From NCBI RefSeq assembly GCF_023715245.1, contig NZ_JAMBNV010000001.1, positions 1,364,001 to 1,428,000 of the forward strand: 64,000 nt of DNA. Reading direction: 5' to 3'. Below, in pieces: positions 38,800 through 48,084 of this stretch. How positions within the stretch are numbered: position 1 is the stretch's first letter; every line of letters starts with the position of its first letter. Source of the stretch: Sporosarcina luteola. Lineage in GTDB: Bacteria > Bacillota > Bacilli > Bacillales_A > Planococcaceae. The notes beneath the pieces were generated by a model. It had not been told where the DNA came from and did no database searches. It saw nothing but the letters and a program-made list of their open reading frames with translations. Position numbers and translations under genes: made by a program.

Positions 38800-39615
38800 A
38801 TGAGAAAGTTGACATTGTTCATCGTTTCCGATTCTGTCGGTGAGACAGCGGATTTAGTTGCCAAGGCAGCGGCTAGCCAATTCAGACAGGATCTTGAAAC
38901 AGTATCGACAAAACGTTTTTCGCATGTCGAAGATGAAACCCAATTGCGGGAAATTGCCTATTTGGCAAAACGGCAAAATGCAATTATTATCTATACACTT
39001 GTAAAGAGCTGCATGCGGAAGAAATTGAAAGAGGAATGCCAAATCAATGGATTGCAATGCATCGATCTGCTAGGGCCGATCGTCAAAGAAATCGGCACAT
39101 CCCTTGATGAAAAACCTTTCGAGGAACCGGGGCTTGTCCGCCAGTTGGATGATGATTATTTCAAAAAAATTGAAGCGATCGAATTTGCCGTAAAGTATGA
39201 CGATGGCCGGGATCCTCGAGGCGTCTTGAAGGCGGACATTGTTTTAGTTGGCGTCTCACGTACATCGAAAACGCCTCTATCACAATATCTCGCTCACAGG
39301 CGATACAAAGTGGCGAACGTACCGCTTGTCCCGGAAGTTGATCCTCCAGAAGAATTATATAATATAGATCCTAAGAAATGCTTTGGCTTGGTTATTTCTC
39401 CAAGCGTGCTAAATTCTATCAGGAAAGAAAGATTGATAGCGCTAGGCTTGAAGGATGACGCAAATTATGCGAGAATCGAACGCATCAAACAAGAATTGGA
39501 GCATTTTGAGAAAGTGGTCTCAAAAATCGGCTGTACCGTCATTGATGTTTCAAACAGGGCTGTCGAAGAGACGGCTAACCTGATCTTAACCGAAGTTGCC
39601 AATCGCAATTCATAA
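38800..39615 (+). CDS. yqfL: Pyruvate,phosphate dikinase regulatory protein (DUF299)
   Basis: Bifunctional Ser/Thr kinase and Pi-dependent phosphorylase family that switches pyruvate,phosphate dikinase or PEP synthase on and off. 271 aa. P-loop-like [15 protein letters not shown] near residues 150-164 and the N-terminal [18 protein letters not shown] are signatures. Sits with ccpN, so both gluconeogenic controls are expressed together. AGAGGAGTGA ribosome site. The B. subtilis homologue modulates CcpN activity. Confidence 0.92.
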   Translation: MRKLTLFIVSDSVGETADLVAKAAASQFRQDLETVSTKRFSHVEDETQLREIAYLAKRQNAIIIYTLVKSCMRKKLKEECQINGLQCIDLLGPIVKEIGTSLDEKPFEEPGLVRQLDDDYFKKIEAIEFAVKYDDGRDPRGVLKADIVLVGVSRTSKTPLSQYLAHRRYKVANVPLVPEVDPPEELYNIDPKKCFGLVISPSVLNSIRKERLIALGLKDDANYARIERIKQELEHFEKVVSKIGCTVIDVSNRAVEETANLILTEVANRNS

Positions 39616-39619
39616 TATA

Positions 39620-39667
39620 CGCAAAAGAAGGACCACCCAGTAATAAATGGTTGGTTCTTCTTTTGCG
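39620..39667 (+). terminator. Terminator after yqfL
   Basis: CGCAAAAGAAGGACCACCCA pairs imperfectly with TGGTTGGTTCTTCTTTTGCG. Confidence 0.85.
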
Positions 39668-39675
39668 GATTGTGT

Positions 39676-39704
39676 ACAATAGTATATTGTCACTACACTA
39701 TAAT
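39676..39704 (+). promoter_or_regulatory. Candidate sigma-A promoter for dnaG-sigA
   Basis: ACAATA, 17-base spacer, TATAAT at 39699-39704. The -10 is perfect, the -35 weak. ACAATA-GTA-TATTGT is also a short dyad at 39676-39690. Confidence 0.5.
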
Positions 39705-39752
39705 CATATTTCTTAAAAAAAGATTAGATAATGAAATAATTTTGTCGAATAA

Positions 39753-39781
39753 GAAGGATTTATGAATACTGTCTCGAATTC
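39753..39781 (+). promoter_or_regulatory. Candidate sigma-H promoter for dnaG-sigA
   Basis: GAAGGATTT (39753-39761), 11 bases, CTCGAATTC with GAAT at 39776-39779. It matches the sigma-H -35 pattern RnAGGAwww fully and the -10 core GAAT. B. subtilis sigA is known to have a sigma-H promoter, though placed differently. Confidence 0.45.
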
Positions 39782-39809
39782 AAGTATGTGAGAAGAGAAT
39801 GGTGATAGG

Positions 39810-41618
39810 ATGAATAAAATTCCAGAGGAGACAATCGAAGAGATTCGATCCAAGACGGATATCGTCGATCTTGTCGGCGAATATGTCCAATTGACGAAAC
39901 GGGGCAGGAACTGGTTCGGCTTATGTCCTTTCCATGGGGAGAACACCCCTTCTTTTTCCGTCTCAGAGGAAAAGCAAATATTTCATTGCTTCGGTTGCGG
40001 TGCTGGAGGAAATGCAATTACGTTCATCATGGATATTGAAAACAGTCCTTTTACAGAAGCTATCTCCAAGCTGGCCGGGCGGGCAGGTATAGAGCTAGCA
40101 GTCACCTTCAATGAAGCGTCCAGAAGCGGAAGGTCAAATGAACACCAACAGATGATTGAGGCCCATACACTTGCAGCCAACTTCTATAGTCATTTGTTAC
40201 TGAATACTGTGGAGGGTGAAAAAGCATTACATTATTTGGAGCAAAGAGGGTTTTCCCGTGAACATATCGAAAAGTATGGTATAGGGTGGTCGCTTGACGA
40301 TCGGGAAGTGCTCACTCAACTGCTAGTACGCAAAAAGTTTGATATGAAGGAGATGGAGCTTGCGGGACTTTGTATTATGAAAAATGATGGAACTGGGTAT
40401 TTTGATAGGTTCCGCGGACGTATTATGTTTCCACTACATGACGATAATGGAAATGTAGTTGCTTTCTCTGGGAGGACATTATCCGATTCCAAAGAGGAAG
40501 CTAAATACTTGAACAGCCCGGAAACGCCAATTTTCGAGAAAAGTCAATTGCTCTATAATTTTCACAACGCACGTCTTAATGTCCGTAAAACGGGTAAAGT
40601 AATACTGTTCGAAGGTTTTATGGATACGATTGCCGCTGAACGTGCGGGAATCATGAATAGTGTTGCAGTTATGGGTACATCCTTGTCTGACACCCACCTG
40701 ACCAAAATGAAACGCATTGCTAACCAGTTGATCATTTGCTGTGATGGCGACAATGCAGGATGGGATGCAGCGAAACGTTTTGCTGTCCTTTCCACTCAAA
40801 AAGGAATGGATGCGAAAATTGCTTTATTACCGGGAAAAATGGACCCAGATGAATATATTTCAAAATTTGGCGGTGAATCGTTCGCTGATAAGGTGATTGG
40901 AAATCCACACTCGTATATGTCATTTATAATGGCTTATTATAAAAGATCCAAAAATCTATCTCATGAAAACGATGTATTGCAATATATCCATGAAGTTTTG
41001 GAAGAGCTTGCCCCGAAAATTTCACCGGTTGAACGGGATTTAATGATCAGGCAATTGACTGCGGAGACGGGAGTTTCCCCGAGCGCACTCAACGAACAAC
41101 TGATGAAGAAGGTCGGTAAGCAGGCAAAGCAGCAGAAAGCTATGCAACCGGAAGGACAAGCCATACCAATGGCAGTTACCAACCGGAAGATGTCGGGCAT
41201 CGACCGGGCTGAAAGACTTCTGTTATGCCATCTATTGAATGACGGTAATCTATTCGACAGAATTCGGGATGACCACCAGGAACTATTCCTCCGGGAGAAT
41301 TATGCTGCGATTTTCATAAGGCTTGCAGGCTTTTATGAAAAGCACGGCATGCCCGATTTTCACAGATTCGCGGAGTCGTTGGAGGATCGGGAGCTGCGCA
41401 AGGTTGTCATGGATGCAGCGATGCTTGAAAGAGATCCCGACTTTGCTGAACAAGAAATAGAAGATTGCATCCAACATCTCAAAAGGCAGCGGCTTATCAG
41501 ACGCATTGAAGAGATGATGCACGAATCAAAAGAAGCGGAAAAAATGAACGATCATACCCGGGCACTGGAGCTGGCCAGGGAAATTATACAGCTCCGGAAA
41601 TCATTATCGGCAATGTAA
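39810..41618 (+). CDS. dnaG: DNA primase
   Basis: Synthesises RNA primers for replication. 602 aa. N-terminal CHC2 zinc domain with CPFHGENTPSFSV and FHCFGCGAGG (residues about 38-66), TOPRIM catalytic core with LFEGFMDTIAAERAG and ICCDGDNAGWDAA, and a C-terminal helicase-binding domain. Start ATG 39810 after GATAGG. Heads the conserved dnaG-sigA operon. Confidence 0.97.
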   Translation: MNKIPEETIEEIRSKTDIVDLVGEYVQLTKRGRNWFGLCPFHGENTPSFSVSEEKQIFHCFGCGAGGNAITFIMDIENSPFTEAISKLAGRAGIELAVTFNEASRSGRSNEHQQMIEAHTLAANFYSHLLLNTVEGEKALHYLEQRGFSREHIEKYGIGWSLDDREVLTQLLVRKKFDMKEMELAGLCIMKNDGTGYFDRFRGRIMFPLHDDNGNVVAFSGRTLSDSKEEAKYLNSPETPIFEKSQLLYNFHNARLNVRKTGKVILFEGFMDTIAAERAGIMNSVAVMGTSLSDTHLTKMKRIANQLIICCDGDNAGWDAAKRFAVLSTQKGMDAKIALLPGKMDPDEYISKFGGESFADKVIGNPHSYMSFIMAYYKRSKNLSHENDVLQYIHEVLEELAPKISPVERDLMIRQLTAETGVSPSALNEQLMKKVGKQAKQQKAMQPEGQAIPMAVTNRKMSGIDRAERLLLCHLLNDGNLFDRIRDDHQELFLRENYAAIFIRLAGFYEKHGMPDFHRFAESLEDRELRKVVMDAAMLERDPDFAEQEIEDCIQHLKRQRLIRRIEEMMHESKEAEKMNDHTRALELAREIIQLRKSLSAM

Positions 41619-41653
41619 GCCGGATTCCGGTGAATTAAGGAGGAACGGGTATT

Positions 41654-42826
41654 ATGACTAAAGAGCAATCTGGAGAAATGGAGCACGAAATGACATTAGA
41701 TGAAGTGAAAGCTGGTTTATTGGAAGCAGGGAAAAAAGCAGGGGAATTGACCCTTGAAGATGTAACGGAGAAATTATCCGTATTTGAGATGGAGCCTGAA
41801 CAGTTCGAAGAGTTCCTTGACCAGATTGAAGCCGCGGGCATCGAGATGGAACGCAAGGATGAAGAGGAAACGAGTGCCAAGGAAGAAGAACAATTCGACT
41901 TGAATGATCTGAGCGTCCCACCTGGCGTAAAAATCAATGACCCTGTGCGCATGTATTTGAAAGAAATCGGTCGTGTCGATTTGCTGACCGGAAATGAAGA
42001 AGTGAAATTGGCAATCGGCATCAAAGAAGGCGTGGAAGCGGAAGAGAAACTCGCCGAAATGAAAAAGCCAGACCCTGCACTTTTGGAGCTCGTCGAGAAA
42101 GGCGAAAATGCTAAGAAGAAGCTTGCGGAAGCCAACCTCCGCCTAGTTGTCAGCATCGCCAAGAGATATGTCGGCCGAGGAATGCTGTTCCTTGATTTGA
42201 TTCAAGAAGGTAATATGGGTCTAATCAAAGCGGTTGAGAAGTTCGACCATACGAAGGGGTTCAAATTCAGTACGTATGCGACATGGTGGATCCGCCAGGC
42301 GATAACACGAGCAATAGCTGATCAGGCTCGTACCATTCGTATTCCGGTGCACATGGTCGAGACGATTAATAAATTGATTCGCGTTCAGCGTCAATTGCTT
42401 CAAGATCTAGGTCGCGAACCGTCTCCTGAGGAAATTGGAGAGGAGATGGACCTGACTGCAGAAAAAGTACGTGAAATCCTAAAAATTGCACAAGAGCCAG
42501 TTTCGCTTGAAACGCCGATAGGGGAAGAGGACGATTCCCACTTAGGGGATTTCATCGAAGACTCGGAAGCGCAATCACCCTCCGATCACGCTGCCTATGA
42601 ATTATTGAAAGAACAATTGGAAGACGTTCTGGATACGCTCACTGACCGTGAAGAAAACGTATTGCGTCTACGTTTCGGTTTGGATGATGGCAGGACAAGA
42701 ACGTTGGAAGAAGTAGGGAAAGTCTTTGGTGTGACCCGCGAACGGATTCGTCAAATCGAAGCGAAAGCATTACGGAAGCTTAGACACCCATCTAGAAGCA
42801 AAAGGCTAAAGGACTTTTTAGAATGA
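41654..42826 (+). CDS. sigA: Housekeeping sigma factor SigA (RpoD)
   Basis: Primary sigma factor, 390 aa (B. subtilis 371). Region 1.1-like N-terminus, region 1.2 ([18 protein letters not shown]), region 2 with the core-binding and -10 helix ([19 protein letters not shown]), region 3, and region 4.2 HTH ([19 protein letters not shown]). AAGGAGGAAC ribosome site. A short run of Glu-rich residues near 60-78 explains the slightly longer protein. Confidence 0.98.
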   Translation: MTKEQSGEMEHEMTLDEVKAGLLEAGKKAGELTLEDVTEKLSVFEMEPEQFEEFLDQIEAAGIEMERKDEEETSAKEEEQFDLNDLSVPPGVKINDPVRMYLKEIGRVDLLTGNEEVKLAIGIKEGVEAEEKLAEMKKPDPALLELVEKGENAKKKLAEANLRLVVSIAKRYVGRGMLFLDLIQEGNMGLIKAVEKFDHTKGFKFSTYATWWIRQAITRAIADQARTIRIPVHMVETINKLIRVQRQLLQDLGREPSPEEIGEEMDLTAEKVREILKIAQEPVSLETPIGEEDDSHLGDFIEDSEAQSPSDHAAYELLKEQLEDVLDTLTDREENVLRLRFGLDDGRTRTLEEVGKVFGVTRERIRQIEAKALRKLRHPSRSKRLKDFLE

Positions 42827-42832
42827 TCATCC

Positions 42833-42863
42833 GCATCGGCATGCACTATGCCGATGCCTTTTA
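42833..42863 (+). terminator. Terminator after sigA
   Basis: GCATCGGCAT pairs with ATGCCGATGC around GCACT, then CTTTT. Confidence 0.9.
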
Positions 42864-42898
42864 AGTTTATAGAGAATGATGACTAGGGGCGAAACAGG

Positions 42899-43312
42899 AT
42901 GAATGCTCAGCGTAAAAAAATCATTATGGCTGAAATTAATTATTGGAAACAGAATAAACTGCTGCCGGAACAGTACTGCGATTTTCTACTAACGCTCTAT
43001 ACGCAAGGGGATCACGAACAGGAAATAAGTGCGACGGATGCTGTGTTGTCAAAAGAAAAAAAGAAGTTTAACACCCGTGTAATCTTACTCCAGTTCCTAT
43101 ACATAGTTATCGCATTCGCGGTACTTGGCATATCCCTCAAATTATGGTCACTTTTCTTTGCGGGGCAGATGATGCTATTGGTCGGATTTTTAATCATGAA
43201 CTGCTTATTGTGGCTGTTAGCTGGTAGACTATTAAAATTGCTTTATTTTACAATTTCAGGGGCTGCTGGGTTGATTTTGATTGTAGCTTTTATAGTTAAG
43301 ACTGTATTCTAG
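42899..43312 (+). CDS. Hypothetical membrane protein
   Basis: 137 aa, not recognised. A polar N-terminal part of about 58 residues with EINYWKQNKLLPEQYCDFLL, an arrangement seen at the start of several Bacillales integral membrane proteins with a DUF2157-like head. Then three or four hydrophobic helices (about 61-135) to a short tail. ATG follows AGGGGCGAAACAGG. It and the acyl-CoA dehydrogenase gene lie between sigA and cccA, where B. subtilis has neither. Confidence 0.72.
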   Translation: MNAQRKKIIMAEINYWKQNKLLPEQYCDFLLTLYTQGDHEQEISATDAVLSKEKKKFNTRVILLQFLYIVIAFAVLGISLKLWSLFFAGQMMLLVGFLIMNCLLWLLAGRLLKLLYFTISGAAGLILIVAFIVKTVF

Positions 43313-43333
43313 CTTCCTTTTGAAAGAATGATT

Positions 43334-43361
43334 TTGAAAATGACGACCATTTCGGTATAAT
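43334..43361 (+). promoter_or_regulatory. Sigma-A promoter for the acyl-CoA dehydrogenase gene
   Basis: TTGAAA, 16-base spacer, TATAAT, 38 bp before the start codon. A following TGTAAGCGTTCACA stretch at 43367-43380 loosely resembles a catabolite-responsive element core (AAGCGTT), not a full match. Confidence 0.7.
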
Positions 43362-43398
43362 CAAAATGTAAGCGTTCACAACAAGGGGGATGAAGTAA

Positions 43399-44541
43399 AT
43401 GAATTTTGATTTGACAGATGAGCAACAAATGATCAAGAAAATGATGAGGGAATTTTCCGATGAGGTAGTTGCGCCGGGAGCAATCGAGCGGGACAGGACA
43501 AAGGAGTTTCCAATCGAGATATTCAAACAGCTTTCCCAAATGGGGATGATGGGGTTGCCATTCCCGGAAGAGTATGGGGGAGCAGGCGCAGATGCGACAA
43601 GTTTCGCAATCGTAACTGAGGAGCTAAGCCGTGGCTGTGCCTCCACAGGCATTACATACTCGGCACATATTTCTTTAGGAGGCGCACCAATTCATCTATT
43701 CGGAACCGAGGAGCAGAAAAGGAAATATTTGATGCCAATATGTACTGGGGATTCATTTGGTGCTTTCGGACTCACGGAACCGAATGCGGGTTCTGACGCA
43801 GGGGGGACGCAGACGACAGCGAAAGAAGATGGCGATCATTTTGTGATCAATGGATCAAAAGTATATATTACAAATGCAAGCTATGCTAAACATTTGGCGC
43901 TTACTGCAATTACAGCTAACGAAAATGGCAAAAAGGAAATCAGTGCCGTTATCGTACCTACCGATGCAGAGGGGTTTACGATTATTGACAACTATGAAAA
44001 GATGGGCTTGCATGCTTCCAACACGACGGAATTAGTATTCGACAATGTCAGAGTTCCTAAAGAAAACCTTCTTGGCAAGCGTGGTGATGGCTTTAGACAA
44101 TTTCTTGTCACATTGGACGGCGGTAGGATTGGAATCGGTGCGATGGCGGTAGGGATTGCGCAAGCGGCTTTTGATCGAGCGTTGAAGTACTCGAAAGAGC
44201 GCAAGCAGTTCGGCAAGACGTTATCTGAATTTCAGATTACTCAATTCAAGTTGGCTGATATGGCGATGAAAATCGAATTAGCTCGAAATATGGTTTACAA
44301 GGCGGCTTGGTTGAAAGACCAGGGACGTCCATTTACGAAAGAAGCTGCTATGTGCAAGCTGTATGCTTCAGAAATTGCGATGGAAGTCGCTGATCAGGCA
44401 ATTCAAATTCACGGAGGCTATGGGTACATGAAGGAATACGAAGTCGAACGATATTTGAGAGATGCAAAATTGCTCGAAATCGGAGAAGGAACCTCTGAAG
44501 TTCAACGAATGGTCATTGCAAGACAAATTGGATGCTTATAA
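43399..44541 (+). CDS. Acyl-CoA dehydrogenase
   Basis: FAD-dependent enzyme of fatty acid or branched-chain acyl-CoA beta-oxidation. 380 aa, the usual size. Motifs GLTEPNAGSDAGG (FAD/substrate loop), GSKVYITNAS, and the C-terminal QIHGGYGYMKEYEVERYLRD are intact; the catalytic Glu falls in the last region's usual frame (KLLEIGEGTSEVQ). Most like short-chain/butyryl types such as MmgC, but chain length cannot be fixed from sequence by eye. AAGGGGGATG ribosome site. Own promoter; isolated from other fatty-acid genes. Confidence 0.92.
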   Translation: MNFDLTDEQQMIKKMMREFSDEVVAPGAIERDRTKEFPIEIFKQLSQMGMMGLPFPEEYGGAGADATSFAIVTEELSRGCASTGITYSAHISLGGAPIHLFGTEEQKRKYLMPICTGDSFGAFGLTEPNAGSDAGGTQTTAKEDGDHFVINGSKVYITNASYAKHLALTAITANENGKKEISAVIVPTDAEGFTIIDNYEKMGLHASNTTELVFDNVRVPKENLLGKRGDGFRQFLVTLDGGRIGIGAMAVGIAQAAFDRALKYSKERKQFGKTLSEFQITQFKLADMAMKIELARNMVYKAAWLKDQGRPFTKEAAMCKLYASEIAMEVADQAIQIHGGYGYMKEYEVERYLRDAKLLEIGEGTSEVQRMVIARQIGCL

Positions 44542-44606
44542 GAAAAGTTTGTCCAAATTGTCACAAACCGTTAATTGTACGGGGATAACTCTTTCAGTTT
44601 TCATCA

Positions 44607-44640
44607 GTATACAGTACAATATGAGGTGTGCACTGTATAC
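44607..44640 (+). promoter_or_regulatory. Inverted repeat over the probable cccA -10
   Basis: GTATACAGT (44607-44615) and ACTGTATAC (44632-44640) are a perfect 9-bp dyad with 16 bp between. The -10-like TACAAT (44615-44620) lies at its left arm, 58 bp before the cccA start. The -35 is weak. It could be an operator or a leader hairpin. Confidence 0.55.
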
Positions 44641-44677
44641 TTTTACAGAATAATTCCTGGTGAAGGAGGGTAATTCG

Positions 44678-45061
44678 ATGAAAAACAATCCTGTAGTGCC
44701 TTATATCCTGATTTTCGCGCTAGGATTAGGACTTATTTTCTTCATGTCCTTATATGGCATCGAGCAGAAGAAAGAAATCGCTGCATCGAATGAGGAAGGT
44801 AAAACTGAAGAAACGACTGATGATGCAGCTGCATCCGAAGATTTTGATCCTGAAGGCTTCGCTCAAGGGAAATGTATCGGCTGTCACGGTGGTGACTTAG
44901 CTGGCGGCGCTGTTGGACCAACTCTTCATGGTCTGTCAGAATCCAAAGAAGAAATTCATGCCATCATTAAGAATGGTGAAGGTCAAATGCCAGCATTCGG
45001 CGGACAAATTTCCGACGAGCAAATCGACCAATTGTCAGAGTATATCCTATCATTAAAATAA
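44678..45061 (+). CDS. cccA: Membrane-anchored cytochrome c-550 (CccA type)
   Basis: Small electron carrier on the outer face of the membrane. 127 aa: N-terminal anchor helix (PVVPYILIFALGLGLIFFM, about 4-22), an acidic Ala/Glu-rich linker (30-60), and a heme c domain with CIGCH and the axial Met in GQMPAFGG. GGAGGG before ATG 44678. cccA follows sigA closely in B. subtilis; here two genes lie between. Confidence 0.93.
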   Translation: MKNNPVVPYILIFALGLGLIFFMSLYGIEQKKEIAASNEEGKTEETTDDAAASEDFDPEGFAQGKCIGCHGGDLAGGAVGPTLHGLSESKEEIHAIIKNGEGQMPAFGGQISDEQIDQLSEYILSLK

Positions 45062-45069
45062 GAACCGGA

Positions 45070-45109
45070 AGCCATCGGTAGCGTTATCTACACGCACCGA
45101 TGGCTTTTT
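45070..45109 (+). terminator. Terminator after cccA
   Basis: AGCCATCGGT pairs with ACCGATGGCT, then TTTT. Confidence 0.9.
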
Positions 45110-45170
45110 CAATTCTGGAAAAGAAGCGGAGAATCCCTTACAATAAGGGTATTGGAAAGGCGGGGATCTA

Positions 45171-45869
45171 TTGAATTCCGAAAAATTATCAATGCGGCTC
45201 ACTGCAGTAGCTTCGTTTGTTGAACAGGATGCCACTCTCGCGGACATTGGGAGCGATCATGCTTATTTGCCTTGCTATTTAGTGAAGGCAGGACAAATCT
45301 CTAAAGCGATTGCAGGAGAGGTCGTAAAAGGACCTTATGAGTCAGCAATAAAAAACGTACAAAAGAAGGGGCTTACGGAAGCAATCACGGTCAGAATGGC
45401 GAACGGATTGGAAGCCATTCATGATAGTGATGGGGTAGATACGGTTACGATCGCTGGAATGGGCGGGCCTTTGATTGCTTCCATTTTAAGAGATGGGGCC
45501 GAAAAGCTTTACAGTGTCAAGCGGATCATCACTCAACCGAATATTCATTCACTGTCAATCCGTGAGTGGGCTGTACAAAGTGGGTGGAAAATTGTCGAAG
45601 AGCAGATTTTAAAGGAAGATCATAAAATCTATGAAATCATCGTGCTTGAAAAGGGACAAGCGGAGTACAGCGAGCTTGAAATGATGGTCGGCCCATATTT
45701 GCTCGAAGAAAAATCGGAGATCTTTATTGAAAAATGGAAGCGGGAGTCGGATGAATGGAAGCGAATCCTAGCCTCCTTGGAAACCGCGGGAGTTACGGTT
45801 GAAATCAATAAAAAAAGGGAACAACTGCGTGAGAAAATTGAGCTGTTAGGAGGAGTTTTGACAAATTGA
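45171..45869 (+). CDS. trmK: tRNA m1A22 methyltransferase TrmK
   Basis: Methylates N1 of adenine-22 in tRNA (YqfN). 232 aa: a Rossmann methyltransferase domain with LADIGSDHAYLP as SAM-binding motif I and TVTIAGMGGPLI as the catalytic-side motif, then a C-terminal coiled coil. Start TTG 45171, with AAGGCGGGG upstream. The end overlaps yqfO by 4 bp. Confidence 0.93.
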   Translation: MNSEKLSMRLTAVASFVEQDATLADIGSDHAYLPCYLVKAGQISKAIAGEVVKGPYESAIKNVQKKGLTEAITVRMANGLEAIHDSDGVDTVTIAGMGGPLIASILRDGAEKLYSVKRIITQPNIHSLSIREWAVQSGWKIVEEQILKEDHKIYEIIVLEKGQAEYSELEMMVGPYLLEEKSEIFIEKWKRESDEWKRILASLETAGVTVEINKKREQLREKIELLGGVLTN

Positions 45870-46984
45870 AAAAAGTGAATGGACATGAGATTATAACCCT
45901 ATTTGAACATTGGGCGCCAAAACGCTTTGCAGAAGATTGGGATCCAGTAGGTTTGCATATAGGACAGTTGAATCGCACTGTCGATAGGGTCATTATCACA
46001 TTGGATGTCAATGAAGCAGTCGTAGACGAAGCGATTGAAAAAGGGGCGAATCTAATCATAGCGCATCATCCACCTATTTTTAGCCCAATGAAACATATTT
46101 GGACAGACACGCCACAAGGAAGACTTATTGAAAAATGCATCAAAAATGACATATCCGTCTATGCTGCGCACACCAATCTGGATGTCGCTCCCGGAGGTGT
46201 AAATGATTTGCTTGCATCCCGCTTAGGGTTGGAAGACATCGAAGTGATGGAGCCGACAATTTCCGATCCGCTTTATAAATTGGCGGTCTTTTGCCCGGTC
46301 GAGCATGCGGATAAACTACGGGAAGTGTTGGCGCTTTCCGGTGCAGGGGCAATCGGGGATTATGCCGGATGCAGTTTCACTTCTACCGGAGTCGGGAGGT
46401 TCACGCCAGCTGCCGGCGCCGACCCATTTATCGGTGAAGTCGGGCAAACGGAAGAGGTTGCTGAAGAACGCATCGAAGTCGTGCTGCCAGGTCCTCTTCG
46501 GTCGAAAGTCTTAAAAGCAATGCTGGCGGCTCATCCATATGAAGAGCCTGCTTATGATTTTTTTGTTCTTGATCAAAGGACACAGGAGTTTGGGCTCGGC
46601 AGGGTTGGTAAATTACCTGAAACTATGGCACTTAATGAGTTTGCGAAATTCGTCAAAGAGGCACTTGACGTTCCTACCGTAAGGATTGTCGGCGACCTAT
46701 CAAAGCCCATCCGTAAGATTGCTGTCCTTGGGGGGAGTGGCAGTAAATATATTAGGGCGGCGAAGCGTAAAGGGGCAGATGTATTCGTTACAGGTGATAT
46801 GGATTTTCATAGTGCCCAAGATGCGGAATTGATCGACCTTGCGATTGTGGATCCGGGTCATCATGTGGAGAAGGTGATGATTGAAGGAGTAGCCAAGCAT
46901 ATGGAGCAAGCATGCCGGGAAAAGGGATACGATGTTTCCTTCATCAAATCAGAAGTAGACACTGAACCGTTCAGATTCGTGTAA
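45866..46984 (+). CDS. yqfO: Nif3-like dinuclear metal-centre protein YqfO
   Basis: NIF3/DUF34 family, annotated in places as GTP cyclohydrolase I type 2; activity not certain. 372 aa, the long Bacillales form with a PII-like insertion (about 130-235) within the Nif3 domain. Metal ligands are in IIAHHPPIF, HTNLDVAPGGVND and VDPGHHVEK. Start TTG 45866 with AGGAGGAG 10 bp upstream, coupled to trmK. Confidence 0.92.
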   Translation: MKKVNGHEIITLFEHWAPKRFAEDWDPVGLHIGQLNRTVDRVIITLDVNEAVVDEAIEKGANLIIAHHPPIFSPMKHIWTDTPQGRLIEKCIKNDISVYAAHTNLDVAPGGVNDLLASRLGLEDIEVMEPTISDPLYKLAVFCPVEHADKLREVLALSGAGAIGDYAGCSFTSTGVGRFTPAAGADPFIGEVGQTEEVAEERIEVVLPGPLRSKVLKAMLAAHPYEEPAYDFFVLDQRTQEFGLGRVGKLPETMALNEFAKFVKEALDVPTVRIVGDLSKPIRKIAVLGGSGSKYIRAAKRKGADVFVTGDMDFHSAQDAELIDLAIVDPGHHVEKVMIEGVAKHMEQACREKGYDVSFIKSEVDTEPFRFV

Positions 46985-46992
46985 TAAGTAAA

Positions 46993-47030
46993 GGCTGTTC
47001 CGCGTCGGCAACGACGGCGGAACAGCCCTT
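46993..47030. terminator. Bidirectional terminator between yqfO and ispH
   Basis: GGCTGTTCCGC pairs with GCGGAACAGCC; lies between converging genes yqfO (+) and ispH (-). Confidence 0.88.
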
Positions 47031-47039
47031 TCATTTCTG

Positions 47040-48020
47040 TTATTCTGTAACTGCGTATGGCTCAATCCGTTTAACCGGCTCTGGGTTCTTGATTTTCGGC
47101 AAAATCCGGTCCAACTTGAATTTGCGTTCCGGTGAATGTGTCGAAGGATCTTCCGGATCGAAGCTCTCCAAGAAACCGATCACTTCACGGACAATCAACG
47201 TCGGCGTGGACGCGCCTGCAGTCACTGCGACCGTTTCTACGCCTTGCAGCCAATCAATATTAATCTCTGATACATCCGAGATTCTGTAGGATGGCGTATT
47301 GGCTATTTCAACAGACACTTGTGTCAAGCGGTTGGAGTTGTTGCTTTTTGGATCTCCAACAACAATCAGCAGATCTGCTTCACCAGCCTGTTCTGCTACC
47401 GCCTCTTGTCTTACTTGAGTGGCAAGGCAGATTTCCTGGTGCACTTCTATATGAGGGAATTTCTCTTTCAATGCATCCATGATATGTGCTACATCCCACT
47501 GGCTCATTGTTGTCTGATTTGTGACAAGAAGCTTTTCATTTTCAAGCTCTAGACCATTGACGTCATCTAGCGTTTCAATCAGATGAACTGCATGCGGCGC
47601 TACACCGATCGCTCCTTCAGGCTCGGGATGGTACTTTTTCCCGATATAGATGATATCATAACCTTCAGCAGTCTTCTCTTCAATCAGGTCGTGAGTGACA
47701 GTCACATCCGGGCAAGTGGCATCGATGGAGACAAGGCCTTTACGTCGGGCCAATTCCCTTACTTCCGGTGATACACCGTGGGCTGTGAAAATGACAGTCC
47801 CGGTTTCCACCTTTTCTAGGATCTCCAACCGGTTCTCCCCGTCCAAAGTGATAATACCATCTTCCTCAAATGCGTCTGTGACATGTTTATTATGGACAAT
47901 CATGCCTAATATATATATAGGTCTCGGCAACGTTTTGTCGAGTGCTGCATTTCTTGCTATGACCATTGCATCGACAACCCCGTAACAATAGCCGCGCGGG
48001 GAAATCTTCTTAACTTTCAT
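47040..48020 (-). CDS. ispH: 4-hydroxy-3-methylbut-2-enyl diphosphate reductase
   Basis: Last step of the MEP isoprenoid pathway, giving IPP and DMAPP; a 4Fe-4S enzyme. 326 aa. The three cluster Cys lie in [16 protein letters not shown] and [21 protein letters not shown] is the substrate-binding loop. AGGAGTGTGGAGTGA before ATG. ispG, the preceding step, lies at 54256, also on the minus strand. Confidence 0.96.
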   Translation of the reverse strand: MKVKKISPRGYCYGVVDAMVIARNAALDKTLPRPIYILGMIVHNKHVTDAFEEDGIITLDGENRLEILEKVETGTVIFTAHGVSPEVRELARRKGLVSIDATCPDVTVTHDLIEEKTAEGYDIIYIGKKYHPEPEGAIGVAPHAVHLIETLDDVNGLELENEKLLVTNQTTMSQWDVAHIMDALKEKFPHIEVHQEICLATQVRQEAVAEQAGEADLLIVVGDPKSNNSNRLTQVSVEIANTPSYRISDVSEINIDWLQGVETVAVTAGASTPTLIVREVIGFLESFDPEDPSTHSPERKFKLDRILPKIKNPEPVKRIEPYAVTE

Positions 48021-48084
48021 TCACTCCACACTCCTCTAAAGGGATCTGTATCCATTATAGCGGAGTCAGGCGCACGTTTCAAAA

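Noticed and set aside
43367-43380. Catabolite-responsive element before the acyl-CoA dehydrogenase gene
   Set aside because: AAGCGTT core present but the flanking symmetric positions do not match, so not listed as a site.
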